Below are positions 23,164 to 35,082 of a stretch of DNA of 64,000 bases, piece by piece. The DNA comes from Metarhizium brunneum (Eukaryota; Ascomycota; Sordariomycetes; Hypocreales; Clavicipitaceae). The translations under genes were made by a program, and so were the position numbers. The stretch lies in assembly GCF_013426205.1 (NCBI RefSeq), contig NC_089426.1:3410001-3474000 (forward strand), written 5' to 3'. The notes beneath the pieces are model-generated. The model was not told the DNA's origin, ran no database searches, and worked only from the letters and a program-made list of their open reading frames with translations. The first letter of the stretch is position 1. Every line of letters starts with the position of its first letter.

Positions 23164-25244
23164 ATGTTCCGCCGCAGCACCCTCATCCTCTCGAGGGCAC
23201 CGTGTCGCGTGCCTCGCGTCGGCCTTGCTCGCAGCGACGTCGTCGCCGCCGCCTCCCGCCGAGGCATTCAGACCCCGGGGGGTTTCTCGCCCCTCCGACC
23301 GCCGTCGCCAGAAGAGCTGGGCGCCCCGAGGGCAGCCAAGCAGTACAACAAGGGGAGGAGATGGACGCGCTGGCTGGTGACGGGCCTCGCGGCCGGCGGC
23401 GCCGTCTACGTGGCCGACCGCCAGATATACGCCTCGGGGTTCGCCCGGACGCTGCGCACGTTTGCGACGACGCTCCTCGTCGCGCTGGACTACAAGATCA
23501 ACTTCCGGCCGGAGCCGCTGACGGCCGGTTCCGTGCCGGAGCTGCACGCCCGCAACGCCGAGCGGCTGTTCGACCTGCTCCGCGCCAACGGCGGGCTGTA
23601 CCTCAAGATCGGGCAGGCGATTGCCATGCAGAGCGCCGTGCTGCCGCCCGAGTTCCAGAAGATGTTTGGCCGCATGTTTGACGACGCGCCGCAGGACGAC
23701 TGGAGGGACGTCGAGGCCGTGATCCGGAGGGACTTTGGCAGGAGCGTCGAGGACGTGTTCGGCGTCAGCTTCACGGGCAAGGAGGGCATGGGCGTCATGG
23801 AGCGCAGGGCGAGGGCGAGCGCCAGCGTGGCCCAGGTCCACTGGGCGAGACTGCCGGACGGCCGAGAGGTGGCTGTCAAGATTCAGAAGAGGGAGATTGC
23901 CAAGCAGATTGCTTGGGATCTATGGGCTTTCAGGTACGCCGTCCAGCCGTGACATCTTTTCACCCCTTTTCCCCCAGTGACGGGGAGGACCAGACGAGGA
24001 AGGGGGATCCTGACCAAATGCACACATACAGGGCCGTTACATGGATCTACTCCAAGTGGTTCGACCTCCCGCTGTACACGCTCGTCCCCTTCATCACGGA
24101 ACGCCTCGAGCTCGAAACGGATTTCCTAAACGAGGCCAAAAACTCAGAGACGATGCGAAACCTAGTCAACTCGGAGAGCAGCCTCCGGGGCCGCGTCTAC
24201 GTGCCCGTCGTCCACGCCGACCTCACCACCAAGCGCGTGCTGACGACGGAGTGGATTGAGGGCGTCCGGCTCTGGGACAAGAAGGCCCTCACGTCGCGCT
24301 GGCTCGGCGGCCGCGGCAAGGGCTCCCCCGGCGCCCAGACGGCCCTGCCGCCCGTCGACATGGCCGCCGCCCGCCGGGAGCTCCGCGCCCGCCCCTACAA
24401 CGAGAAGATCAAGCCCGCGCGCCAGGAGTGGAAGGGCGCCCGCGGCCGCGGCGGCCTCGGCCTCTCCACCACCGAGGTCATGACCACCATGGTCGACCTG
24501 TTCTCGGCGCAAATCTTCAAATGGGGCGTCGTCCACTGCGACCCGCACCCGGGCAACATCTTCATCCGCCGCCTGCCCAGCGGCCGCGCCGAGCTGGTCC
24601 TCATCGACCACGGCCTCTACGTCTACATGTCGCCCACGTTCCGGCGCCAGTACAGCGCCTTCTGGAAGGCCCTCATGACCTTTGACAACGGGACCATCGC
24701 GCGCGTCACCTCGGAATGGGGCATCCGCGGCGCCGACTTCTTCGCCAGCGCCACGCTCATGCGCCCCTACGAGGGCGGCGACAACTCGCTCCGCGACAGC
24801 ATCCGGAAGGACCTCGAGGGCAAGACGCCCGCGGAGCGGCACTACGCCATGCAGCAGCTCATGAAGCAGAGCCTGCGCGACATGCTGGCCGACGAGGACA
24901 AGTGGCCCAAGGAGCTCGTCTTTATTGGGAGGAACATGCGCATTGTCCAGGGGAACAACCAGTACCTCGGGTCGCCTGTCAACAGGGTCAAGATGATGGG
25001 CGAGTGGGCGAGCAGGAGCCTGTTCCAGGACAAGAACCTGCCGGTGGCGCAGAGGATGACCAACGCCTGGAGACACTTGCTCTTCAAGGCAGTCATGTTT
25101 GGTACCGACGTGGCATTTTACTTTTTCAAGCTGAGGCAGTGGTTGGGACTGGGGGGTGGCATGGAGGACGAGATGGAGAGGAGAATGAGAGGTGTAGCGC
25201 AGGACTATGGCATTGAGTTGCAGCATGATGTTTTTGAGGGCTAA
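23164..25244 (+). CDS. Mitochondrial ABC1/ADCK (UbiB)-family atypical kinase, Mcp2-like
   Basis: Exons 23164..23933 and 24032..25244 give 660 aa. The family signatures are complete: the KxGQ motif (LKIGQ, residues 147-151), an Ala-rich loop replacing the Gly-rich loop (ASASVAQVH, 218-226), the ATP-site lysine VAVKIQ (Lys239), the ELETDFLNEA helix (about 283-292), the catalytic HCDPHPGN (425-432), and DHG (449-451) in place of the canonical DFG. The N terminus is Arg/Ser-rich and is followed by a hydrophobic helix (about 70-85), suggesting import to the mitochondrial inner membrane. The closest family role I can name is yeast Mcp2/Cqd2 and animal ADCK1/ADCK5, which act in mitochondrial lipid and coenzyme Q distribution. 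Distinguishing it from other ABC1 paralogues needs a tree. A basic, Gly/Arg-rich insert at about 345-400 is unusual for the family. Coding sequence is very GC-rich, which creates long antisense open frames. Confidence 0.93.
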
Positions 25245-28200
25245 ATGGGTATATGGGAGAGCTCGGCTTCTTCTTCTTCTTTTTTTTTTTTTGGCAGTGA
25301 CTGGTTGTAAGAGTACATGGTATCGAAGGGGACGGGCAAGCCGAGTTTCGTTTCAGCGATGGCGTCGTGGGTCAAGCGTGTACAACAACAACCAGGTGTG
25401 AGATATATGTATATACCTGGACTTGCATCTCATTAGACTAGATATGGGTAGAGGAAAATACCGCTCTGTATGTATATGCCGGGTTAATACTGAGTAGCCG
25501 GACAGATGAACTTGTCGGGGTACTATCCGTTCAGGGGGCGGAGGGATCAGTTCTTGTTGCCGCAATGTCTTGTGTCCGCAGTGGGTTCAATGTTCTTAAC
25601 ACATAAACTCTAAGGGTTTTTAAATGGTGTACACCAGTAACTTAATAGTAGTTACACAGATTCAAGACGGGCTAAATGCCTTGGAGAACAACGAGATGCC
25701 CAAAATAGACTCGAGAAAAAAAGACATCCCCGTCATCATCCACTATTTTAATTTTCAATGCCGTCAAGGCCCAGCATGTTGTACTCATGTTCTTTCTGTA
25801 GTCGAATGAGATAGTACTACGCAGCTGGACGACTGGAGACAAAACAGATCAGATCGGACAGAGCACCAATCAGCCTCTTATCATGGACTCCAATTTTCTT
25901 TCCCATGCCCATGCCCATGCCCAGCCCACAAGCCAAGGTGCATGACAGCCTTCCCCGTCGTTTCACTTCTCCTGCGACACGCGATAATCCTGGCTCCGAT
26001 TGGGTTGGGGCCCAGGGCCGAGGATGGGCTTGCATGCGTTGCAGCGACTCCTGTAATTTCACTAAGCCTTCCGTTTTTTTTGTTAAAAAAAATTAAACAA
26101 AAATTGACTTTTTTTCTCCTCAAGTCAACTTTAAAACAAGAAGAGAGTTATACAAAGCGGACCGACCCGTAGTGAATAGAGGCGACAAGGTCCTATAATT
26201 TTGCGACATGAAATATGCATCCACGGCACGAGGCCGCAAACCGGGTTGGACAATGTGTCGTATTGTGTGTATGTGCGAGGCCACACGTACTCCGTACAAG
26301 CCCGTTACGAGTTATCACTAACGATAAAAGTAGAAATTCGGCGGCGACCTTGCAATACCTTGACCAACACAATGTAGTAAATACACAATCTACCTACCCA
26401 AGGCATGTACAACAGCTTGGTCCACATGCTGTATGTACATACAACGCATTCGTGTTAGTACGACTGGTGGAGTGCATGATTTACATGATTAGGCATGGGT
26501 TTTGGGGATAGAAATTCATGCAAAAGACATTGCAGCAGTGCACTCGACACCGACTGGTAAGTCATTGGTTAGACCGAGTAACCATGACACATGTGCCGTG
26601 AATGACACTCATGACAGTCATGGCACTCCATGCAAAGTCCAAATATGAGACTCCGCGGCAACCAAAAGTTCCTTGGCACGCAGATATTGAAACGTCATGC
26701 CGGCGAGCCGTATCACTGCTCGCTGGCCTTGATGGTTGGCGGTTAATAAGGCCGAAGGAAGATTTGGATGCCATCTTGGCTTGCGCTGGCATCATGGTGC
26801 ACTAGGATGTGATTCTTTTATCCTTCCCATTGTTCACTAGATCCATGGCAATCCTGTGAATTCCGGTTGAGCTCTGGGACGGTTTTGACACAAGTTTTTC
26901 GTTGCATACAGGTGTAACATGTAACACATGCAAGACTTGTCGTGATTTATGATATCGATTGTAACAAATGGGCACGGCCAACTGCATCCGCGGCTAGGGA
27001 CGAGTGGGTCATCTTTTCATAGTGGAAATCCATTGTTCTGAAGTCAAAGGAATCCTCATTGTTCGCCGATTGTCTGCAGTAGTACGCAGTACGCAGTATT
27101 CCGTAGATCATGCATGTCTTGGAACGATGTTTTAGCTGGATTCTATTCGCCCTTTGTGGCTGGGCAAATCGAACTGTCTCTGTGCTGGCTTTGTTTATTC
27201 AAAAAGCCATCTATTCGCCATCCCGATCCGCCGAGTCCGGACGGAGTACTCATCTCGCCCACGTCGTGTGATGGTGGTCGTGTGGAACGGGCGCCGCCGC
27301 CTCCTCCAGCGACCCCTATTTTTGGCCCTCCTTCTCGGGACACACGTCTTGGACTGGTGATGGCGGCGTTTGATCCCCGACCCTGCAGGCGGCCGTGCCT
27401 TGGTACTACTACGTACGGAGTACCTGACTGGAGTCTGAACACAGGCTGTCTTGGATTGTTGTATTACAGCGTGTAATCTTGCTCAACACTGGCTAGCGTA
27501 GCGTAGCGTACCAGCTAGGATGTTGCGTATGGTTGGTGAAGAGGGAAGTAAAATTAGCATGTAAGCTCGTCCGAAGAGCGCAGAGTTAAGCCAGAATTCC
27601 GTTCATCTCGAGCAAAGACCTGTGCGGGTTGAGCATGCAAGGACCGAGCAAAGCGCAGTCGTTGTCCATCGTCGTCTCAATAGCGTAGTAGCTGGTCGAG
27701 CATGCCGAAGTGGCCGCTTTGGCCTGCCATGGAAAAGAAGTCAGTCATCATGCTGTAATTGGCGATGTGTTCCACATTGGTTCACGGTACTAGTAGTAAC
27801 AGTCGAACAACCAAGCGCAAGGCAAAAGCTGAGATGGCGTGGGAAAAGATGGAAAACGGCCCATGATCTGGGCGGGGCAACATTCTGAAGTCAAGTGGTA
27901 CTACGTACTCCAAATTCCGTATATGTACGCAGACCTAAGTGACCATGTGTTGTGCACCAAGTCCCTTGCTGGTCAGGCTCATCAATATTGAAGGCATGAG
28001 AAGGAAGGAACGGTTCGTGCCCAGTGCCAACGCTGTCAGTTGTCGCGAAGGTCGTTGCGAAAGAGGAAGGCGCATTCAATGTTTGCACCGGGGAATATGG
28101 GTAAAAGGGGCCAGCCCGGGGGCTAGAGATGGAGAATTAATATCAGAATTTACAGGACATGTACGTGTACGGTGCATGTACATGCATCTTCTTATCGCCG

Positions 28201-29684
28201 CTTGCTACGTAAGCTTGAACCAGCTCGAAATTTGAAATGTCTAAGGCGGAACAGGGTGCTGCCGGCTCCTTGTACCTCTTTTCAGGCGATCGCTCGCGCT
28301 TGTCGTCCAATCTACTAGCTGGGAGCCCTGGCGATCCCCTGCTTTCGCGACCGCCAGACGACACACATGTGCAGCATCTTCAACCGCCTTCACCACGTTA
28401 GCCTACCAACTCCACGCACAAAGGCCAAATTAGCTGCTTCTAGCGTCGAACCTTGCGTCCCCGTTGGCCCCAAGTCTCCGCCGCTACCGAAACCTTGGCT
28501 CCTTCGGATGCCCACTTCGAACCTACAGAGGAACCTCATGTATGGCCATGGAGGAAACGGTCCAGATGTCTGCAGCTGGCTGGACATGTTCCCCTATTCT
28601 TTCATACCCTCCATGCGACATTGGGCCAACAGCCTCATACGGCTCCTGAGTGGATGAGGCGTAAGCCGGCTAATTGGCCGGGTGGATGATGGGTGATGGG
28701 TGATGGGTCCCTGCGTCCTGACAAGGGGTCATCTGAACCAGCATGGGAGTGGGAGCCTGGAGGCCTGTGGAGAGCACTGTTGCAAGCATATCGATCATCA
28801 TGCTCTTCCATCTAGCTTGGTCTTGGGGCCTGGGGCCTGGGTCCCGGTGTCCTGGATTCTTTGTGGATGTTGGATGCCCAGGTTGCTCGTGTGTGTGTGT
28901 TCCCAGGTGCTTGCAAGAAAGGGCTTCTTCTCGACTCGTGCTGCGTCGTCACCTGGTGCTATACCATTGTCACGGGTCGCATTTTCGCCCTTTTCTCCCA
29001 TTTCTGACAATCTTCCAGTGGCCGATCCCCCGAATTTACAAATTTGCCGCTTGACACTCGTGGCAGTTGCCCATGTACCCAACCCACCACCGGCCGCTTA
29101 AACCGTCAAGTATTAGCCAGGGCCGTTTGTATGTCCAGTCTGGAGAAGCGATCCCCTAATCTCCACAAGGCTCGAGGCTCAAGGCTCAAGGCTCAAGGCT
29201 CAAGGCTCCGAGCCCCTCTGCTCAACTGCATTACGCTTCGGTGCGAGTTTTTGACCTGGCAGAGGCCAGTCTTGGGCTCGTGTCCGACTCGTTCAGCTTG
29301 TCCTCAGTCTCTTTGCGTGGACTACCCATCCCACGCACTCCTACTCAACACCAACAAATCACCTCTCTCCCAGCTTCCCGCGAGCCAACCGCCATCGACC
29401 ACAAACCGGCGGCTAGGTGCCTATCTGTGTGTGCTCCTTGGCCTGCTAGAACCTGGGCGCAACCAAAAACACTACACGACGCCCCCTTCTTCTTTGGCGG
29501 CGCATCATCAAATCATTCCACAATTCGTTTGACCCCTGGTTGGTTGCATCGTTCTATTTCCTTCCCCTCCTGTACTCCGAGCTGCGCGGACCGCGCGTGG
29601 ATCCGTCGCCCAGGTTGTCATTGATGAAAGCCATCACACTCTTTTCGACCGCTCCTACTCACGCCTTCCCGACTTACTCCTGTA
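25245..29684. other. Gene-free intergenic stretch (4.4 kb)
   Basis: No gene is supported. It holds the ABC1-kinase 3' end (T-run at about 25278-25290), TACTCCGTA-type motifs at 26288-26296 and 27414-27422, a GATGGGT repeat near 28687-28709 and a heptamer repeat at 29167-29208. The pyrimidine-rich last 400 bases before 29685 are the likely septin promoter and leader. Confidence 0.5.
29167..29208. repeat. Heptamer tandem repeat (AAGGCTC)6
   Basis: Six consecutive copies of AAGGCTC, the second being GAGGCTC. It lies about 480 bases upstream of the septin start codon, in probable promoter or leader sequence. Period seven argues against a coding role. Length may vary between strains. Confidence 0.85.
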
Positions 29685-31312
29685 ATGAACGAATTGCGAC
29701 AACGTCGTCCCAGTTTCGGAATGTTGCTTCGACGGAGCAAGAGCGGTGATCTTGGCAAAGGCAGCAAGAAGGCTCAAGCCCTTAGAGAGGCTGAGCTGGA
29801 GCGCCAGCGTCAAGCGGCTGCGCGAGTTCCTCCTAAGCTGCCCGAATTCGCCAATAATACCGAAAAATTGTCCAATACCTTTCCGCGGGAGCTGCAACCG
29901 TCTGAGTTGACTTACAGTCTTTCCAATTCGAGTTCAGGTGGTTATTATGTGCGCGCCTCCAATGAACCTCGCAATTACATATCAAACGCTGCTCCGCCAG
30001 TGCCGCCGATTCCGAACAACGCCTTCGACCCTTATGCTCGAACTGAGAGCATGACTCACCGTGGACGGTACAGCTATGCCAGCAGTGCTATTAGCTCCAT
30101 CAACAGCCCTAGGAGGGTTCGAAGAAGAAAGGATCCGACTCCATTCAAGTGAGCTGCCCCTCATTCATGGCGCAGTGTCTAAGTCACTCGTCGCTCCTTT
30201 TGGCAATTTGGACAAAAGCCTGTTTCTTTGTCTCAACTTATTTCATCGCTTCTAACTGTTAGGAATGTAGTATCCTAGTCATTGGAACCCCTGGCGCCGG
30301 CAAGACCTCCTTTCTCGAATTTCTCAAGACTGCACTCGCTCTTCCGCCTAGAAAGCGACCTAAGAAGACTGACGACGATGACTTTAACATTCCAGCTCCG
30401 GCATCGGGAAACTTTGTCCCCCACTTCATGGAAACTGAGATTGATAACGAGCGGATTGGATTAACTTTGTGGGATTCGGAAGGCATTGAAAAGAACCTGG
30501 TGGATTTGCAATTGAGGGAGCTGAGCGCTTTTCTCGAGAGCAGGTTCGAGGAGACGTTTGCAGAGGAGATGAAGGTTGTGCGATCCCCCGGTGTTCAGGA
30601 CAGCCACATTCACGCCGTCTTCTTGATTTTGGATCCCTTCCGTCTCGATCGTAATATTGCCGCCTCCCGAAACAGAGCGACTGGTCACCAAGGCAATGAT
30701 TCACGCACTCGGGCGGCGTCTGGCGCCCTTGACGACGACCTCGACCTCCAAATCTTGCGCAGTCTCCACCGCAAGACCACTGTGATTCCAGTTATTGCCA
30801 AAGCAGACACCATCACCACCAAGCATATGAATGTGCTAAAGAAATCCGTTTGGGACAGCATCAAGAAAGCTGACCTGGACCCGCTTGAGGCGCTCGGATT
30901 GGATGAGGACAGCGACAGGATTGATGAGGAGGAAGAAGATGCGGCTGTTCCGGATATCAGTGAGCCAAAAGATGCAAGCTCTTCTTTACCGAGTTCTCCA
31001 AACTCCAAGCGATTGTCAAGCCAGTCCATCCGTCGCCACAAAGCTCAAGAGGAGTCAAAGGAAGATGAGATCCCGTTCCTGCCCCTCTCCATCATTAGCC
31101 CTGATTTGTACGAACCTGCTGTGATCGGCCGCCAGTTCCCTTGGGGATTTGCCGATCCTTACAATGAGCAGCATTGCGACTTCACGCGTTTGAAGGAGGC
31201 AGTGTTCTCGGATTGGCGAGGCGAGTTGCGTGAGGCCAGTCGAGAGCAATGGTATGAAGGATGGCGAACGAATCGTCTGAAGCTGCGAGACCTGCCCTAT
31301 CGTCATCGATAG
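29685..31312 (+). CDS. aspE: Septin, AspE type (filamentous-fungal septin group)
   Basis: Exons 29685..30148 and 30271..31312 give 501 aa. An N-terminal extension of about 150 residues is basic and Ser/Pro-rich (MNELRQRRPSFGMLLRRSKS). The GTPase core follows: the P-loop GTPGAGKTS at 160-168, the switch DSEG (G3) at 223-226 and the G4 motif AKAD at 331-334. An acidic, Ser-rich insert (about 360-420) precedes the C-terminal strand region with FADPYNEQHCDFTRLKEAV. Septins polymerise into membrane-associated filaments and rings at septa, hyphal tips and branches. The AspE group is specific to filamentous fungi and is divergent. No long C-terminal coiled coil is visible, consistent with that group. 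Only the second of two nearby acceptor AGs keeps the frame. Confidence 0.9.
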
Positions 31313-32905
31313 ATGATGCAATTGCTCACTGTCATGAAAATCTGATGCCAGCAAGCGGCGCAGGAGGCGAAACTAAAAAAAAAAAAGGGAAGAAGAAAAA
31401 GAGGTCGAATCCGAATTCGACAAAGCTGGCGCTTCGTGCTTGGCTTGTATTAGCTACCATTACGGATATCATCATACCCCGCGACATTACGAGCTTCGTC
31501 CTTTGCTGGCGCTAATGAATTGTCTGAGTATTCGGCTTGTTTTTTTTTTTTTTTTGCATTAACTACTGGAGCAAGTCTCCTCGACTATTTCTTTGTTTAC
31601 ACGCAGCTTGCGACATACCTCAGCCTTTTCCTTCAAGCATGTTTATTCCAAACGCGGACAGTCTGGCGAGAAGACACCCTACTTACCGACTATCACTAAT
31701 CAGCGTGCACCGAACGCAGTTTCCCCAAAGGATGATGCAGGTCTAGCTGTCTGACGCGCTTTGCGTTATTTCTGTGAACAATATTAGGCGGCCCTTACAT
31801 CTAAATATGCCCGTCCATGGTCAACATGCAGGTTTTCATGGTTCCTGATTGCCATGTGGTACTTTTCTCGCAGGACGGGCAGGGTCGGGGAACAACCACC
31901 ATGTCTATCTCAGCCAACGCAACGATTTTTTCCTTCTTTTTCTTCACATTTTTCTCACTCTTATATTCTTCTCACCGTCAACAGATTTGGCACGGTACTA
32001 TTATCGACTATGTGTGTCAACTTTTGATTTTTTTTCTTTCTTTCTCTTCGTAGGTATTTTGCTTTCCGTCATCAACAAAAGAATGATTGGGGGTTTCGCC
32101 AAGAATTCAGATGTGGAATAGGGGTTGAGGCGAACAGAAAGTGTGACGGGATGGATGGAGGCTGGCTCTCTGGCCTCGATGCCGTGAGTGTGGTGGATTG
32201 CCAACCGGACGAGTGGATTCTCTCAACGGAAGTGAGAAGGATATTCCCGGGGCCGTTTCTTGTACCTCGACAATAGGAAAGTAGGGAGGTGGGAAATGAC
32301 CCGGGCATGTGGATGGGGTGGAATTGACAAGGCTTGCCTGTAGAGTAGTGGCTTTCTGATCAATTTGACAGATTTTGCACATGATTGATTGACGTGTGAA
32401 TTGGTTTGTGAGCGGCGGGCAAGAGTGCTAGTCGTTGTGTATAGTGGTTTGAAGATATTTCTATGCCAGCCGCTTTTGTATCGTATTAAGCGTGGTGATA
32501 CTGCTGAGTGTGGTGTAGTTGCGGATGCCATTGTCGACCTGGGGCATTTAGGAGAATGCGGTCCGTATTTCACTTCAAAGCTGAGCAAGCCACCGTCCCG
32601 AGTTGCACCACCATACATCACAATGTCCTGTATACAGAAATCTGCGATATAACGAGAACGCCTCATGAACACTGAAGTATGAAGTGTGAATTGTTTCGCT
32701 CTGTAGTCAAAGTGATATTACAAGCATGATGCGAGTATCAGAACACTCAAGTATACTGATAAAATGGACACGGATCCTTGAGACTCTTCTAACCCTTGTC
32801 TCCTCGAGGAGATAAAAATGCAGACATTAAAAAATACATACAGAGCTAATAGACACCTTGAACCCATACGAAAAAGACAAGAACCATCAACCTATCCCTA
32901 CAATC
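31313..32905. other. Convergent intergenic region
   Basis: Separates the septin stop from the stop of the Taz1-like gene, so it holds two 3' ends. It contains poly-A near 31375-31400, a poly-T run near 31539-31554 and a T/C-rich tract near 31925-32050. I see no gene. A frame at 32223-32672 (-) is not recognisable. Confidence 0.5.
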
Positions 32906-35082
32906 TTAAATATCAGTGTTGAGGGCCATTCCGTTTTCCTGCTCGTGCTCCCTTCTATATGGATTCTTGCCTAGACTCAATAACCTCGCTATCTCCTTCT
33001 TGCCGAGCGTGACTAGATCAAAGCCAGTCGGCAGGACGGCGTCCATGATCAACAAGTCTACCTTCATGTTGCGCGCCTTGTCCCGGTACGCCTGCTGATT
33101 ACGGGGGTGCTCGAATTCACTACTGTGCTCTCGTTCGATGGCGGCCCACGCGGCGTGCCTCTCCTTGATGAGCCTGAGGAGCACGTTGCAATCTCTGTTG
33201 CTCCATACGTAGCGCTGTTTGGCGGGTGTCGCGATGGCGTGTGTGGTGATGGCTGATGATGGTGGATGGGCCGAGGACGACAGGTGCTGCGATGAGTCCA
33301 GGGCACGGGCGCGGGCGCGGGCAATGGCTTCGCTCTTGAGTTTCTTGATGATCTCGAAGTCTGGTTCGGCTGTGGAGGGTGGCTGCGATGAGGTTGGCCG
33401 AGGGGGTGGAGGCATGGATCGTGAAGGCGGGTTGGTGGGAAGACGCTGGCGTTTGGCTGCTTGCACGGCGGCTTGGGCTTTGATCTGCGAGACTCGGGAT
33501 GGAGGAACTTCACGTGTGTCGTCTTCAAAGTCGTCGTCGTCGTCGTCGTCGTAGTCGTCATCAGCTTCATCATCATTGTTGTTGCGCTTTCGTTTTTGAG
33601 CGCGAGCTGGGTCCCGGATCACGTCGCTGCGTAGAAGGTCTCTCGTCTCATCTTCCGGATAGTCGGATGGTATAGGGGATGATGTCTTGTTGTGATGCTG
33701 TTGGTTGGAAGGAGGGGCTACCTGGTTGCGATTTGGTCCGGGTTGGAGATCTCTGAGAGACTTTGCTCCCTGGAACAAAGAAGCCCCCCTGAATAGTAAA
33801 CGTTAGAAAAAAAACTTTTGGATGGAAAAAATCAAAAGGAATGGGATGCGTAAACGTACTTTGGTTCTTCTCCTGTAGGGCGCATAATTGGCTGCGATTC
33901 TGTAACAGAGTCGGGAATAGTCTCCTCAGCATCGTGCCATGATTCTCTTCCCGGTTCGGTTTGCTCGTTGAGCCCTGCTCTTTGACCTCTTTCGGCGTCC
34001 TTCGAGTTGACATACCATTGAACAAGGCATTGTGACAGCTCTTTCAGTGTTCGATCCAGCGGCCACGATTCGCGCAACTGTCCCAGACCATGATCTTTCT
34101 TATTCTGGAAGGCGATTGTGTATAGCTCACTTGCTCGCTTTGATATCAGTTCATCCTCGTCATCGCTAGTTTCCGTCTCATGATTTCTTGTTAAACTTTT
34201 GAACGGTCCGTGGGTAAGGATATGGGCATAATTTTTGCTGTCTGTGTCTTTGCAAAACACAGACACAACTGTCTGCTCCAAATCAGATTGTGCCCCTTGG
34301 GCTGCCAACGCCTCAATGAAATAGCATGTACGGAGGTCCAATGCTAGCTTCCAGTGATCTTCAGTGCTATCCTCGGAGGTGAAAAGATGCATAAAAGCAG
34401 AGTCGAGGCCTTTCAGAACAGGAAGAATGTCTTCGACGGTGTTATCCTTAATGTGCTGAATACCGTCGAGGGCGGTGACGATGTTGGCGCATGAGGACGC
34501 ATTGAGAATTCTGGCGTCGCCATCTGTACGGTTGCTAAGCCTTTCCACCCAAGAAAGATCGATAAATGAAAAGAATTCTTTGGATTTGAGGTAATTTTCC
34601 AGGATAGAATGAAATGTGCTGCGCTTCGACTTAAGAACTGCAGCAAACACTTTGTTCTGGTAGTCACCGTTGACCAGACGACGTTGAAGCTCCTCTGTAG
34701 CTCTTGTGAAATCTGACAAGAGAGATGCCATGATTTGATGTTTTTCCACATCATCTGGGCTCAGAGAATCTTCCTGCAACGAGTCGCCCCCTGGTTGAGG
34801 CTGGGAGCTTTCAAGTTCTTCGTCCTCATCCTCGGCAATCTCGCTACGCGTCTTGCGCCTCGAACTCAAGCTAGCAATACTAGCTGCATCATTTCGTTGT
34901 TGGGCGCCGCGGCGAGGAATAGGGTCTTTAGAAAGAGAGCCATAATACCCTACGAATGTAATGGTGTCCTTGGCAGTGGCAGTAGTTCGTCGCGTAGTCC
35001 GCGGGCTCATCTGCTGTTGAGGGGATCCCGCAATCTCAGGAACAGGATTGTCTCGTCTCCGCCCTCTTGTGCGCGTTTCCAT
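32906..35082 (-). CDS. Telobox Myb protein, Taz1/TRF-like telomere-binding candidate
   Basis: Exons complement(32906..33788, 33860..35082) give 701 aa from METRTRGRRRDN. The C-terminal domain at about residues 600-655 starts with RYVWSNRDCNVLLRLI and contains YRDKARNMK at 642-650, matching the telobox motif at the recognition helix of Taz1, Tbf1 and TRF proteins (compare the LKDKARNMK form in Taz1). The N-terminal half is helical between about residues 115 and 380, where Taz1 and TRF proteins carry a TRF-homology dimerisation domain; I cannot prove that fold by eye. Between them lie a KRKR nuclear-localisation-like patch (about 473) and an Asp run coded by repeated GTC/GAC triplets (about 485-495). 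Expected role: binding double-stranded TTAGGG repeats at telomeres or at internal promoter sites. CCCTAA motifs lie upstream of its start. Confidence 0.82.

Noticed and set aside
24162..25226. 354-aa antisense open frame within the ABC1-type kinase gene
   Set aside because: Shadow of a very GC-rich real gene; His/Val/Ala/Gly-rich composition with no domain.
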